Assembly: GCA_026129915.1 (NCBI GenBank)
Contig: JAHCHD010000020.1
Coordinates: 1 to 45,929 of the forward strand
Length of the DNA stretch: 45,929 nt
DNA from: Bryobacterales bacterium
GTDB lineage: Bacteria; Acidobacteriota; Terriglobia; Bryobacterales; Bryobacteraceae
Reading direction: 5' to 3'
In this document: piece by piece, positions 35,401 through 43,805 of the stretch
Numbering within the stretch: position 1 is the first letter of the stretch
Layout: each line of letters begins with the position of its first letter
Program-made: the position numbers and the translations under genes
Notes under the pieces: generated by a model
The model's database searches: none
Told to the model about the DNA's origin: nothing
Seen by the model: the letters and a program-made list of their open reading frames with translations, nothing else

Positions 35401-36384
35401 ATGATAAGCCCATCCCGGCGTGGTTTCCTTACCGGCGCGGCAGCGCTGCCGCTGGTTGACGCACTGCAGGCACAATCCACTGCGAGCGGGGTTCCCACCA
35501 AGCCGCTTGGTAAGACGGGAGTCCAGGTTTCCGTGCTTGGGCTGGGCGGCCATCATCAGGCGCGCCCGCGCGAGGAAAGCGAGTCCATCCGCATCGTACA
35601 TGCCGCCATCGACAATGGCATCACCTTCATGGATAACGCCTGGGAATACCACAACGGCCGTGCCGAAGAGGTAATGGGCAAAGCGCTCGCGATGGACGGC
35701 TATCGCAATAGGGCCTTCCTGATGACGAAGGTCTGCGACCGCGATTATGCCGGAGCCATGCGGCAACTCGAAGAGAGCCTCAAGCGCCTGCGTACCGATG
35801 TCATTGACCTGTGGCAGTTTCACGAATGCAACTACTTTAACGATGCCGAATTGTTGCTGGATGAGGGCGGGCTGCGGGCCGCGCTCGAAGCCAAGAAGCA
35901 GGGCAAGGTGCGCTTCATCGGCTTCACTGGGCACAAACACCCGCGGATTCATCGCAAGCTGCTTGCCCTGAAGTTCGACTGGGACGCCTGCCAGATGCCC
36001 ATCAACATCATGGACCACAGCTTCGAGAGTTTTCGCCACGAGGTCGTGACGGAGTGCAATAAGCGAGGCATCGGCGTGGTGGGCATGAAAGGCTGTGGCG
36101 GTGACGGGCGCATGCTTGCGGATGGCAAGGTTACCGTGGAGGACTGCTACCGCTATTGCCTGTCGCAACCCATCAGCACGCAGGTGGTTGGACTCGCGTC
36201 AATGGAGCACCTTGAGAACGCCCTGCGCATCGCCCGCGCCTTCAAACCCATGACCGCGGCGGAACTGCAGACCATCAGCGCGCGCCTGAAGGACGTGGCA
36301 GGCGACGGCCGTTACGAGTATTTCAAGACCACTCAGCGCTTCGATTCCGGCCATCACCGGCGTCAGCACGGCTTCGCCGAGTAG
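35401..36384 (+). CDS. Tat-exported aldo/keto reductase
   Basis: Protein of 327 aa. The start is ideal: AGGAGG six bases upstream. The Tat signal SRRGFLTGAAALPL (twin Arg 6-7) precedes the AKR barrel. The catalytic tetrad is intact: D78, Y83 (MDNAWEYHNG), K110 (LMTKVCDRD) and H141 (WQFHECNY). The C-terminus has QVVGLASMEHLENAL, the usual cofactor-loop region. Tat export would carry a folded, possibly NADP-bound enzyme outward, as for glucose-fructose oxidoreductase. Its physiological substrate is unknown. It stands alone downstream of a likely TACAAT -10 at 35354. Confidence 0.9.
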   Translation: MISPSRRGFLTGAAALPLVDALQAQSTASGVPTKPLGKTGVQVSVLGLGGHHQARPREESESIRIVHAAIDNGITFMDNAWEYHNGRAEEVMGKALAMDGYRNRAFLMTKVCDRDYAGAMRQLEESLKRLRTDVIDLWQFHECNYFNDAELLLDEGGLRAALEAKKQGKVRFIGFTGHKHPRIHRKLLALKFDWDACQMPINIMDHSFESFRHEVVTECNKRGIGVVGMKGCGGDGRMLADGKVTVEDCYRYCLSQPISTQVVGLASMEHLENALRIARAFKPMTAAELQTISARLKDVAGDGRYEYFKTTQRFDSGHHRRQHGFAE

Positions 36385-36560
36385 CTTACACTGTTCGTCC
36401 GCACCCTACCCCTGGTGCCGGCGGGCTGCGGCGAGGGAAAGTTGTGCCAGGACAGTGGCATAAGTCCTTGTGACCTACAACTTTTGCCTCGCGCTGGCAT
36501 CTGTGTAGGAGCGTCGCGGAAACTGCGCTGCGATTAGGTACGTCACCTAAGTAACCTAGC

Positions 36561-37691
36561 ATGCTCCGAAGTCTTCATAGCCCGTCGAACTCAAACGCAA
36601 CTGAACGCATCTCGCGCCGGCAGACTCTGGCTCTTGCAGCGGGCATGCTGGGCCTTCAAGGTGGTGGCTTTGCAGCCACCGTCAGCCTGATTGCCCCACA
36701 AAAGCAGGAGTTTATCGACCCCGCTACGGAGTTCCAGGTAACCCGCTGGACCGAAGAGGCTTCCGACGCCCAACTCCCTGGTGACCTCGACCGCGTGATG
36801 ACTCGCAACGACCAGCAACTGCTCTATGCGAGCAATCGCAGTGGCCACTGGCTACCCTATCTCCTGCAGGTTCCCAAAGGGGAAAGCCTGCCGATTGCCG
36901 AAACCGCCAACCTGCAACCTGCTTCCCTGGCCTTTCTGAAGGACGAGAAGGAAGTGATCTACGTGGACGGGCTGTCGCTTGTCCGCACCCAGTTGCGCAA
37001 ATCCCGGTCCCGAGAGCTGTACGAGGCGGCGAATGGTTGGGCGCCCACAGGTACCCTGCGCATCTCGCCGGACGACCGCACCGTAGCCGTACTCGAATCC
37101 AAAGGCGGAGCCTCCCGCATCGTCTTCGTGGACCTCGGAAGCGGAAAGTCGCGAATCGTTATCGAGACGGCGCAGGGTTCGTTGAAGCCCCTTGATTTTC
37201 ACCCCCGCTTTGGTTTGCTGCTGCTCGACTCGCGAGGCGTTCCCGTGTTCCAGGGAGGAACGCCGTTACCGGCGCTGGCGCCATTTCCCGCCGGCGAAGT
37301 GCTGGACGCCCGGTTTGACCATGCGGGGGGGCGCTTGATGTACCTCATCCGTTCCCAGGGTCCTCCCGAACGCACGCAGCTGATGGAACTGGCCCTCCCC
37401 GGTGGAAGCCACCAACTCGTCGCCAACACCAGCAAGTTCGCCACGTTCTCGCCTAATGCCGACGGCTCCGTATTTGTTGGCGCCAGCGGATCCATCGCCC
37501 AGCCCTTGCTGTTGTTGCTGCTGCGTGTCACCAAGCGCGAGTTCTCCCTCATGGAACATAGCTCCTCGCAGCCATCCGTGGTCCAGCCGTTCTTTTCCAA
37601 TAACAGTCAGTTGATCTTCTTTCAGTCCGACCGTCTCGGCAAGAACTGCATCTTCAGTGTCAGCGTCAAGGGTCTTGTGGAGCAAACCTAG
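36561..37691 (+). CDS. Tat-exported TolB-like beta-propeller protein
   Basis: Protein of 376 aa. A Tat-like signal (ISRRQTLALAAGMLGLQGG, twin Arg 19-20) is followed by FIDPATEFQVTRWT and repeats of the WD40/TolB type: NDQQLLYASNRSGHWLPYLLQ, LRISPDDRTVAVLESKGG, RFDHAGGRLMYLIRS, FFSNNSQLIFFQSDR. The opening resembles oligogalacturonate-lyase-type propellers, but no catalytic His/Mn set was identified, so the function is open. No strong ribosome binding site is visible for the ATG at 36561. It is followed by a 600-bp AT-rich gap. Confidence 0.7.
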   Translation: MLRSLHSPSNSNATERISRRQTLALAAGMLGLQGGGFAATVSLIAPQKQEFIDPATEFQVTRWTEEASDAQLPGDLDRVMTRNDQQLLYASNRSGHWLPYLLQVPKGESLPIAETANLQPASLAFLKDEKEVIYVDGLSLVRTQLRKSRSRELYEAANGWAPTGTLRISPDDRTVAVLESKGGASRIVFVDLGSGKSRIVIETAQGSLKPLDFHPRFGLLLLDSRGVPVFQGGTPLPALAPFPAGEVLDARFDHAGGRLMYLIRSQGPPERTQLMELALPGGSHQLVANTSKFATFSPNADGSVFVGASGSIAQPLLLLLLRVTKREFSLMEHSSSQPSVVQPFFSNNSQLIFFQSDRLGKNCIFSVSVKGLVEQT

Positions 37692-37968
37692 GCGTTTCCG
37701 CCCTGCGCCGACCTTCTGGCAATGGTGACTTGCTTGTTATATTATTGAGAATGCAGTTCCATTTCGGTTTACAAAGGTCAAACTGTCGACCTGAAATCGT
37801 AGAATGGGTCTAGCAGCGCTCTTGGGGATACAGATCATTGATATCAATCAGATAGCAAGGATATCGCAAGTTTTGCATTTCCTTTTCTTCTCCCTGGGTA
37901 CTGCGCGCTCCTGAGAAAATATCCTAAGTTCTCTGCTTTCTGACCTTTGGCTATAGATCTTCTAGGAC
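37692..37968. other. AT-rich intergenic stretch with a 12-bp palindrome
   Basis: No gene is seen. Composition is clearly more AT-rich than the surrounding DNA. ATTGATATCAAT at 37837-37848 is a perfect 12-bp palindrome that could be a protein site. No transposon ends or direct-repeat pairs were found. Confidence 0.5.
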
Positions 37969-37997
37969 TTCGCATCTTCGAGAAAATCCCATACTAT
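37969..37997 (+). promoter_or_regulatory. Putative promoter of the small RNA
   Basis: TTCGCA and TACTAT are exactly 17 bp apart (four of six matches each). Transcription would start near 38004. Confidence 0.4.
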
Positions 37998-38003
37998 CGA
38001 AGT

Positions 38004-38162
38004 GGGTGAAGCCGTTTAGGCCAAATAGGCTCACTCCAGGCAACACAGCAAGAGGCCAGCCAAAGGTCCGTGGCCAGCCACGGCAAGGCCAGCGGCAAAC
38101 AAGATCAGTTCATTCGGCAGGGCAGGGGTGCCGTCTCCGGCAGTTTCCCCTGCCCTTTTTTT
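38004..38162 (+). ncRNA. Candidate structured small RNA, about 160 nt, family not recognised
   Basis: The segment has no open frame of note, yet carries ordered structure between a promoter-like pair and a strong terminator. A 5' helix can form between GGGTGAAGCC and GGCTCACTCC with one bulge. A second hairpin is CCGTGG-CCAG-CCACGG (38068-38083), flanked by GGCC repeats that may extend it. The last element is the terminator at 38119. I do not recognise it as 6S, tmRNA, SRP RNA or RNase P. It could also be the leader of the VWFA gene at 38288, but the terminator argues for a separate transcript or an attenuated leader. Confidence 0.5.
38119..38162 (+). terminator. Very strong intrinsic terminator
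   Basis: A 10-bp stem (AGGGCAGGGG with CCCCTGCCCT) stacks on an inner TGCCG-TCTC-CGGCA hairpin, with a GTTT bulge, and runs into seven T. No coding sequence lies upstream for 430 bp, so it most likely ends a non-coding transcript. Confidence 0.9.
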
Positions 38163-38287
38163 GCTTACCGAACACATCGCCCAGCCAGTCATCCGGGGTC
38201 AGTCGTCACCGGTGCCCTCTGTCAGTCAATGCCCTCAGCGGACTCTCCCAGGCAGGAATACGATAAGCTCGTGGGCAGAGGAACCAC

Positions 38288-39127
38288 ATGTCCCCACATC
38301 CCCTTCCCGCGAACCGCTTCTGCCTTCGCTGCGTGATCCTCGCGCTGTCCGCCCTCTTCTTTTCTGGTGCGAACAGCGCATCCGCCGCCACCAAGTTGCT
38401 GGTGACCGTGGTCGACCAGAACACCATGACGCCGGTCACTGACCTCAAACCATCCGACCTCGAAGTGACCGACGGCAAGCGAACCCGCATGGTGGAAAAG
38501 ATCGAGCGTCTTGAGGGACTGCTGGACCTCGCGTTGCTGGTGGACGCCAGCTTGGTGGGCGAGATGGTGCAGCCCGCTGCCGCCAACATCATCGAACAGA
38601 TCGGCGACAAGGACCAGATGTCTATCGTGGCATTCGATAGCGCCGCCACCCTCGTGCAGGACTTCACTTCCAGCAAGAATCTGTTGCTGGGCTCGCTCGA
38701 ACAGATCAAGTACGGCAACGCCCCGCGCATCCTCGATGCCGTCTATGCCACCATTGACGGGGCATTCACCAACACCGGATTCCGGCGCATCGTGATCTTG
38801 ATTACGGCGGGCCTTGAGGCCGGAAGCCGCACGCCCGAGGCACGGCTCTACCGTGCGGCGCAACGCAATCAGGTAACGGTCTACTCTTTGTTTGTCGGGG
38901 GCTGGCGCGGCATGTTCCGCGAACTTGCTGAGAATACCGGTGGAGCGGCGCTCAGCCTTCAGGACATGCGCAAGCGGACCAAGAAAGGCCCCGGCGAGCT
39001 GGTCTTCGATCTCATCCGCAACCAGTACACCGTGACGATCTCCGGGGACTCCTCCTTAGGCGAGAAAGCCAAAATCCAAGTGAAGCGGTCAGGTAAGTAC
39101 GCGGTCAGCTTTCTGGAATTGGAGTAG
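38288..39127 (+). CDS. Exported VWFA-related protein of acidobacterial type
   Basis: Protein of 279 aa with a signal peptide (ILALSALFFSGANSASA) and a GAGGAACCAC ribosome binding site. LLVTVVDQNTMTPVTDLKPSDLEVTDG is given here in two parts: LLVTVVDQNT and VTDLKPSDLEVTDG, the pre-domain of acidobacterial VWFA proteins. The VWA core follows (LALLVDASLVGEM, DKDQMSIVAFDS, RRIVILITAGLEAGS). The metal-site motif is degenerate: D86-A-S-L-V lacks the last Ser of DxSxS, so metal-dependent ligand binding may be weak or absent. The role is unknown; such proteins probably mediate protein contacts in the periplasm. Confidence 0.85.
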   Translation: MSPHPLPANRFCLRCVILALSALFFSGANSASAATKLLVTVVDQNTMTPVTDLKPSDLEVTDGKRTRMVEKIERLEGLLDLALLVDASLVGEMVQPAAANIIEQIGDKDQMSIVAFDSAATLVQDFTSSKNLLLGSLEQIKYGNAPRILDAVYATIDGAFTNTGFRRIVILITAGLEAGSRTPEARLYRAAQRNQVTVYSLFVGGWRGMFRELAENTGGAALSLQDMRKRTKKGPGELVFDLIRNQYTVTISGDSSLGEKAKIQVKRSGKYAVSFLELE

Positions 39128-39570
39128 CGCCCCCCGCATGGCCCTTCAGGCAGAGCGGATGGCCGCAGTGCTCAAAAGGGATGATTTTGTGGAGGTGAAT
39201 CGGACAGGAGTAAGAAGCATCGAAGCGATGCAATCACCTCAATCCACGAAACGATGAACGCCCTGCACGCCATTCGTGCGATTGACAAACAGACCATGCG
39301 CTGCTTTGACGACGCCTGCCTGACGCCTGTCAGTCCGCTGACGGCGGAACAGGAACAATGCACGGCAGAGGTCTTCCAAGGACCTGCCTCCAGGGGAAGG
39401 GCTTTTCCTCCAGTGTCGCGTGGGGCAACCGAGGCCTGAACTCCAATACTCCGCGCCCGCCGAAAGGCCGCGGGATCAATGGGTGCCACACGGGGACATC
39501 CAGTTCGGGGCCGTGATATTTTCGGAACACGAGACCTGATACTCTCGTTATCCACCCCAGAGGAACTTTC
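39128..39570. other. Intergenic region with a nested hairpin, no gene seen
   Basis: The main structure is at 39189-39247. The outer arms GAGGTGA/TCACCTC and GTGG/CCAC enclose GCATCG-AAG-CGATGC. Open frames on either strand lack start signals and family features. It is the leader of the ADOP permease gene. Confidence 0.4.
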
Positions 39571-42030
39571 ATGGCGCATCTCGGGTACGAACTCTGGCAT
39601 TCTCTTCGCTCCCTCGGACGGCAGCCTCTCTTCACCATCTCCGCCATCCTCACGTTGGGTCTGGCGATCGGTGCGGCGACCAGTGTCTTCAGTGTTGTGA
39701 ACGGAGTGCTGCTGAAGCCAGTGTCCTACCCTGAGGCCGGGCGACTGGCTCTTGTTTGGGAAACCAGCGTCCGCATGGTAGCGGCAATGGGAGTAAGCGA
39801 GATTCCGGTGAGTCCCGCTCTGGGCATGGAGTGGCGTGAGCGAAACCGCGTCTTCTCGCAGACGGCGCTCTTCCAGAGTGCGACCATCAACCTCACCGGC
39901 ACGGATCTGCCTGAACGGGTCCGCGGTGCGTGGGTGAGCGCGGACATGTTCCCTCTTCTGTCGGTGCAGCCACAACTGGGCCGCGGTTTCACTGCGGAGG
40001 ACGAAGCAGAGAGCAGCCCGCCGGTGGTGATCCTCTCCCAAACGCTGTGGCACAGACGTTTCGGGGGACGGAGAGATGTCCTTGGCTCCACCATCCGGCT
40101 AAACGATAAACCCTACACCGTGGTGGGCGTGATGCCCGCGGGGTTCGCCTTTCCGCGCGGGAACGAGTATCCGCATAGCGAACGCATTCCCGAACTCACT
40201 GAGCTTTGGCGGCCTCTTGTCGTCTCCGCAGCCGAGCGACAAAACTTCGGCAACCACAACTCAGGCTTTGTCGGACGGCTTCGCCCTGGGACGACATTGG
40301 AACAGGCTCGTGAGGATCTGGCCGCGATCCAGCGCGGATTCTGGGAGCAACGGGAACCGGCCGCGCTCAATGAGTTCGGCGTCGCACCTGTCTTTTACCT
40401 TGAGAACATGGTGAAGAAATCGCGGCCAGCCTTGCTGCTCTTGGGCGGCGCCGTGTTGCTGGTAATGCTGATCGCGTGCGTGAATGTCGCGGGCTTACTG
40501 GTGGTTCGGACCATAGGGAGACGGCAAGAGCTGGCAATACGGGTGGCCATGGGCGCAGGAACGCAATCGATCTTCCGGTTGATGGTGATCGAGAGCGCAA
40601 TACTGGCGCTGGCAGGTGGCGCGCTGGGTACCGTATTTGGATATTGGGGGCTGCTCCTCCTGCGCGCGGTGGGCGGGGCACGTATTCCGCGGATTGAGGC
40701 AGCCACCGTTGATCCCACCGTCCTCGGTTTCGCGTTGCTGGCATCCTTGATTGCGGCGTGCGTCTTCGCATTCACGCTATCGCTGGCGAATGCGCGGATC
40801 CATCCATCCGAGGCATTGAAGGAGGGTGCGCGCACAGGCGCTGGACGCGCCCAGAACCGGATTCGTACCGCGCTGGTGATCGGGGAAGTGGCGATCTCCA
40901 TGGTGCTCCTCACCGGTGCCGGCCTGATGATGCGCAGCATGATGATGGTGCTTAGCGCGGATCGCGGATTCCAGATGGATCACCTGCTCACCATGCAGAT
41001 TCCCCTGCCGGGATATCACTATCCGGGAACGGAAGCGCGGGCGACGTTTGTCGCGAGCTTGCTGGAGCGCATCGAGAGTCTGCCATCGGTGACGGGCGTA
41101 GCGGTGGTGAACCAGTTGCCTCTCACCGGGGAAAGCAACATTCATCCGCTCACCATACTCGGGGCGCCGCGGAAGCCCGGCGAAGAACCCGTTGCGGAGG
41201 TTCGCGAAGTATCTCCTGCCTACTTCTCTGTATTTGGCCTTCAAATGCGCAGCGGACGAACGCTGGATAGCCGCGACGTGGCTACCGCTCCCCAGGCGGC
41301 AGTAGTGAGCGAATCGCTTGCTCGCCGGTTCTGGCCCGCTGAGGATGCGGTGGGAAAGCGGTTTCGTTTGGGCGAACGAGAAAGTCTGCCGTGGGTGACC
41401 GTGGTGGGCGTGGTGGCCGACACGCGCCAGGCAAGCCTGGAGAAAGAGCCACGTCCACAGGTCTTCACTCCATGGGCGCAACGCAACTCATCAACGATGG
41501 CACTTGCGGTAAGAGCAGCAGGGGAGCCCACCGCGCTCGTAAACAGCATCCGCGGGGAACTCGCTCGGCTTAACGGGTATCTGCCGTTAATCCAGGTGCG
41601 CACGATGGATGAGGTGCTTGCCTCCAGCGTGGAGCAGCGTCGCTTGCACACGGTTCTCCTTATGGCGTTTGCGTTGTTTGCCTTGGTGCTGGTAGCTACC
41701 GGATTGCATGGAGTGATCTCCTATACCGTGGCGCAACGTACCCGCGAGTTTGGTGTGCGGGCCGCGTTTGGTGCGAAGCAGGTGGATTTGTTTCGGCATG
41801 TGTTGCGGCAAGGCATCCGAATCGGAGTAGTCGGTTTGCTGTCCGGTGCAGCGGGCAGCCTGCTACTCGCGCGCTTCATCGGAAGCTTTCTCTACGGCGT
41901 TTCCCCGTTCGATGCGCTCACTTACGTCACAGTGGGGGCACTCACTCTTGGCATAACGTTACTCGCGACCGCACAGCCGGCGTTTCGCGCCACGCGGGTG
42001 AACGCGGTAGACATCCTGCGCGAGGGGTAG
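39571..42030 (+). CDS. ADOP-type (acidobacterial duplicated orphan permease) ABC transporter permease
   Basis: Protein of 819 aa, the typical ADOP length. It has two MacB-like periplasmic domains and two FtsX permease domains in one chain. The first helix follows RSLGRQPLFTISAILTLGLA and precedes FSVVNGVLLKPVSYP. Other helices lie near residues 281-305 (LLGGAVLLVMLIACVNVAGLL), 335-360, 380-402, 690-712, 745-768 and 775-800. The C-terminal LATAQPAFRATRVNAVDILREG holds the family ending RVNAVDILREG. ADOP permeases are by definition usually without an adjacent ATPase, and none is here. They are assumed to work in MacB-like export or lipoprotein handling, unproven. AGAGGAACTTTC precedes the ATG. 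Confidence 0.92.
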   Translation: MAHLGYELWHSLRSLGRQPLFTISAILTLGLAIGAATSVFSVVNGVLLKPVSYPEAGRLALVWETSVRMVAAMGVSEIPVSPALGMEWRERNRVFSQTALFQSATINLTGTDLPERVRGAWVSADMFPLLSVQPQLGRGFTAEDEAESSPPVVILSQTLWHRRFGGRRDVLGSTIRLNDKPYTVVGVMPAGFAFPRGNEYPHSERIPELTELWRPLVVSAAERQNFGNHNSGFVGRLRPGTTLEQAREDLAAIQRGFWEQREPAALNEFGVAPVFYLENMVKKSRPALLLLGGAVLLVMLIACVNVAGLLVVRTIGRRQELAIRVAMGAGTQSIFRLMVIESAILALAGGALGTVFGYWGLLLLRAVGGARIPRIEAATVDPTVLGFALLASLIAACVFAFTLSLANARIHPSEALKEGARTGAGRAQNRIRTALVIGEVAISMVLLTGAGLMMRSMMMVLSADRGFQMDHLLTMQIPLPGYHYPGTEARATFVASLLERIESLPSVTGVAVVNQLPLTGESNIHPLTILGAPRKPGEEPVAEVREVSPAYFSVFGLQMRSGRTLDSRDVATAPQAAVVSESLARRFWPAEDAVGKRFRLGERESLPWVTVVGVVADTRQASLEKEPRPQVFTPWAQRNSSTMALAVRAAGEPTALVNSIRGELARLNGYLPLIQVRTMDEVLASSVEQRRLHTVLLMAFALFALVLVATGLHGVISYTVAQRTREFGVRAAFGAKQVDLFRHVLRQGIRIGVVGLLSGAAGSLLLARFIGSFLYGVSPFDALTYVTVGALTLGITLLATAQPAFRATRVNAVDILREG

Positions 42031-42086
42031 AAACCGCCCAATGGGCGCTCACCGCAGATCGGGGAGTTCTCTGTCGAGCGGGCAAT

Positions 42087-42102
42087 CCGGAGGCTCCTCC
42101 GG
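42087..42102 (+). terminator. Hairpin downstream of the ADOP gene
   Basis: CCGGAG-GCTC-CTCCGG is a 6-bp stem with a tetraloop, 57 bp past the stop. It has no T tract, so termination is uncertain. Confidence 0.3.
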
Positions 42103-42308
42103 CGCCAACACGCCGTAACGTCTCCCTGCGGCGCTTTTCGCACTCTCCGCCATGCGCCCACATCGCGTCGTTGCTGCTCCGCACCCGAGTTCGGTTGCAA
42201 TCATTCTTCCTCACTGCAACTGTGGTAGCGTTGATTCGCGGCGGCTACGATGCATGAACCGCGCAGTCGTCCAGACATCACACTGCAATCGCTGAAATAG
42301 GAGCACGC

Positions 42309-42422
42309 ATGGGAGACAAGGGTGGGAAGAAAGACAAGGAAAAGAACAAGCAACAGCAGATGACGAAACATAAACAAGTGGAGCAGAAAAAGACCGACAG
42401 AGCCCCGGTCAGGAAGCCGTAG
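42309..42422 (+). CDS. Tiny lysine-rich protein (37 aa)
   Basis: The frame starts MGDKGGKKDKEKNKQQQ and ends RAPVRKP; more than a third of residues are Lys or Arg, with many Gln. It has a near-ideal ribosome binding site (AGGAG, five-base gap). The MGDK opening and Lys/Gln/Asn composition resemble widespread very small uncharacterised bacterial proteins that begin MGDKSPKANQK. The function is unknown; its charge suggests nucleic-acid or ribosome binding. It stands alone after the ADOP gene. Confidence 0.65.
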   Translation: MGDKGGKKDKEKNKQQQMTKHKQVEQKKTDRAPVRKP

Positions 42423-42533
42423 CAGGAACCGCAATCAGCCGACTGGTGGTCGCGGTGAACGGGAATCTCTCCCGCCATTCGGTGGTTCAACCTGGGGGGT
42501 TCGTCTCAGGTTCACCCCACCGCGCCACCATGC

Positions 42534-42815
42534 TCATTTCGGTTCAAAGCGGTTGTACAAACCCTTCCCCTTGAGCTTAGGCCAGCAACTGGCGCGGAGA
42601 TTTGTGCCTGTCTTCGCGAGATACACCGTGCAGTTGCCGCTTTGCCCGGTACGCACCTGCGCGAGATCGATGATTCCGAAGACCACGCGGCCAGACATTC
42701 TTCTGGTGCATGGCATCCCCCTTCCAGCACCTGCAATTGCCTCACTGAAGGACGGCCTCTGTGTTCGCAATCCTGCGACGTCACGCGGGCTAAACGTCCC
42801 AGCCCAAGCCGCCAT
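42534..42815 (-). CDS. Doubtful small hypothetical protein
   Basis: An open frame of 93 codons. The second half (VVFGIIDLAQVRTGQSGNC; TVYLAKTGTNLRASCWPKLKG) reads like protein, but the first half does not, and no ribosome binding site is clear. It could be the end of a decayed gene. The rest of 42423-42904 shows nothing I recognise. Confidence 0.25.
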   Translation of the reverse strand: MAAWAGTFSPRDVAGLRTQRPSFSEAIAGAGRGMPCTRRMSGRVVFGIIDLAQVRTGQSGNCTVYLAKTGTNLRASCWPKLKGKGLYNRFEPK

Positions 42816-42904
42816 TCAGAGGTTCCGACGACATCATGGGATCAAGTCCGAATGAAACGTCCGGGCGATTCGACAGGTCAACGGGAAAACGCGGACGGGT
42901 GCAA

Positions 42905-43801
42905 ATGATGAACCGAAAAGGAGTCTGCAGGACGGGTGCGTTCAAGTGTGCGTTTCGCAACGCAGCAACCGGCGTGTCGCTGTCGCTCTGTACTCTTCTG
43001 CTGTTTCTTCCGGCCGTCTTCTGCGGGAGACTCCGCGCGGAGAATACGCCCGGCTCTGCCATCTCGGTGGTGTCGCTAAACGTGGCAACCAACGACAGCC
43101 CTGCTGGCCTTGCCGAGGAAATCGGCCTAAAAGGTCTTGGCGAGGCAGACATCTACCTCCTTCAGGAAGTTCTGGGAGAAGATCTCGGGATCAGCAGCTT
43201 CGCGGAGAGCCTCTTCCCCAACAGGGCAATGCACGTGTTCTACCAGGGAGCCTTCGAGCTGAAACCTGGACGTATGTGTGGACTCGCGATCATTAGCCGT
43301 TTCCCACTGCATGACACGAAAGTCATCCACCTCAAGAAATATAACCTCAACTTTCGCAGCAGAGTGCGAATTGCCATCACCGCCAGAATAGACGGGCCTG
43401 ATGGAACTATTACTCTGATCAATACCCACCTGGACACGCGGATTAGCGCCAGCCAGCGGCTTGAGCAACTGCAGCCACTGGTCAACCATGCGGTGTCCAC
43501 CCAATTGCCAACCATTCTTGGCGGAGATCTGAATACCAACCCGCATCGCTGGATCTTCCACTTGGTGCCCATCCCGTATACCCAGTCGCAAGGGAAGGCA
43601 ATCCGGCGCTACATGGAGGGTTTGGGTTTTGAAAGCGCAATTGGTGGCAGGCAGGGAACACACGACTTCCTCGGCATGCAACTAGACTGGATCTTCCTCA
43701 GGGGATTGCGCGTGGGTGAGGTAAGGGTGGAACCTCTCAAGCGCTCTGATCACCACGCCATCTTTGCCACCGTCCGGGTCAATCCCGAAGCGCCAAAGTG
43801 A
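42905..43801 (+). CDS. Exported endonuclease/exonuclease/phosphatase family protein
   Basis: Protein of 298 aa. The N-terminal membrane segment (GVSLSLCTLLLFLPAVFCG) acts as a signal peptide or anchor. EEP motifs are all present: SLNVAT (N59), YLLQEVLGE (E88), LINTHLDTR (H175), ILGGDLNTNP (D208, N210), QLDWIF (D261) and KRSDHHAIFA (D282, H283). The family hydrolyses phosphodiesters or phosphomonoesters in nucleic acids, phospholipids or inositol phosphates; the substrate is unknown. The ribosome binding site is weak and a second ATG at 42908 is equally possible. The frameshifted PEP-CTERM gene starts 5 bp after its stop. Confidence 0.87.
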   Translation: MMNRKGVCRTGAFKCAFRNAATGVSLSLCTLLLFLPAVFCGRLRAENTPGSAISVVSLNVATNDSPAGLAEEIGLKGLGEADIYLLQEVLGEDLGISSFAESLFPNRAMHVFYQGAFELKPGRMCGLAIISRFPLHDTKVIHLKKYNLNFRSRVRIAITARIDGPDGTITLINTHLDTRISASQRLEQLQPLVNHAVSTQLPTILGGDLNTNPHRWIFHLVPIPYTQSQGKAIRRYMEGLGFESAIGGRQGTHDFLGMQLDWIFLRGLRVGEVRVEPLKRSDHHAIFATVRVNPEAPK

Positions 43802-43805
43802 AGCC

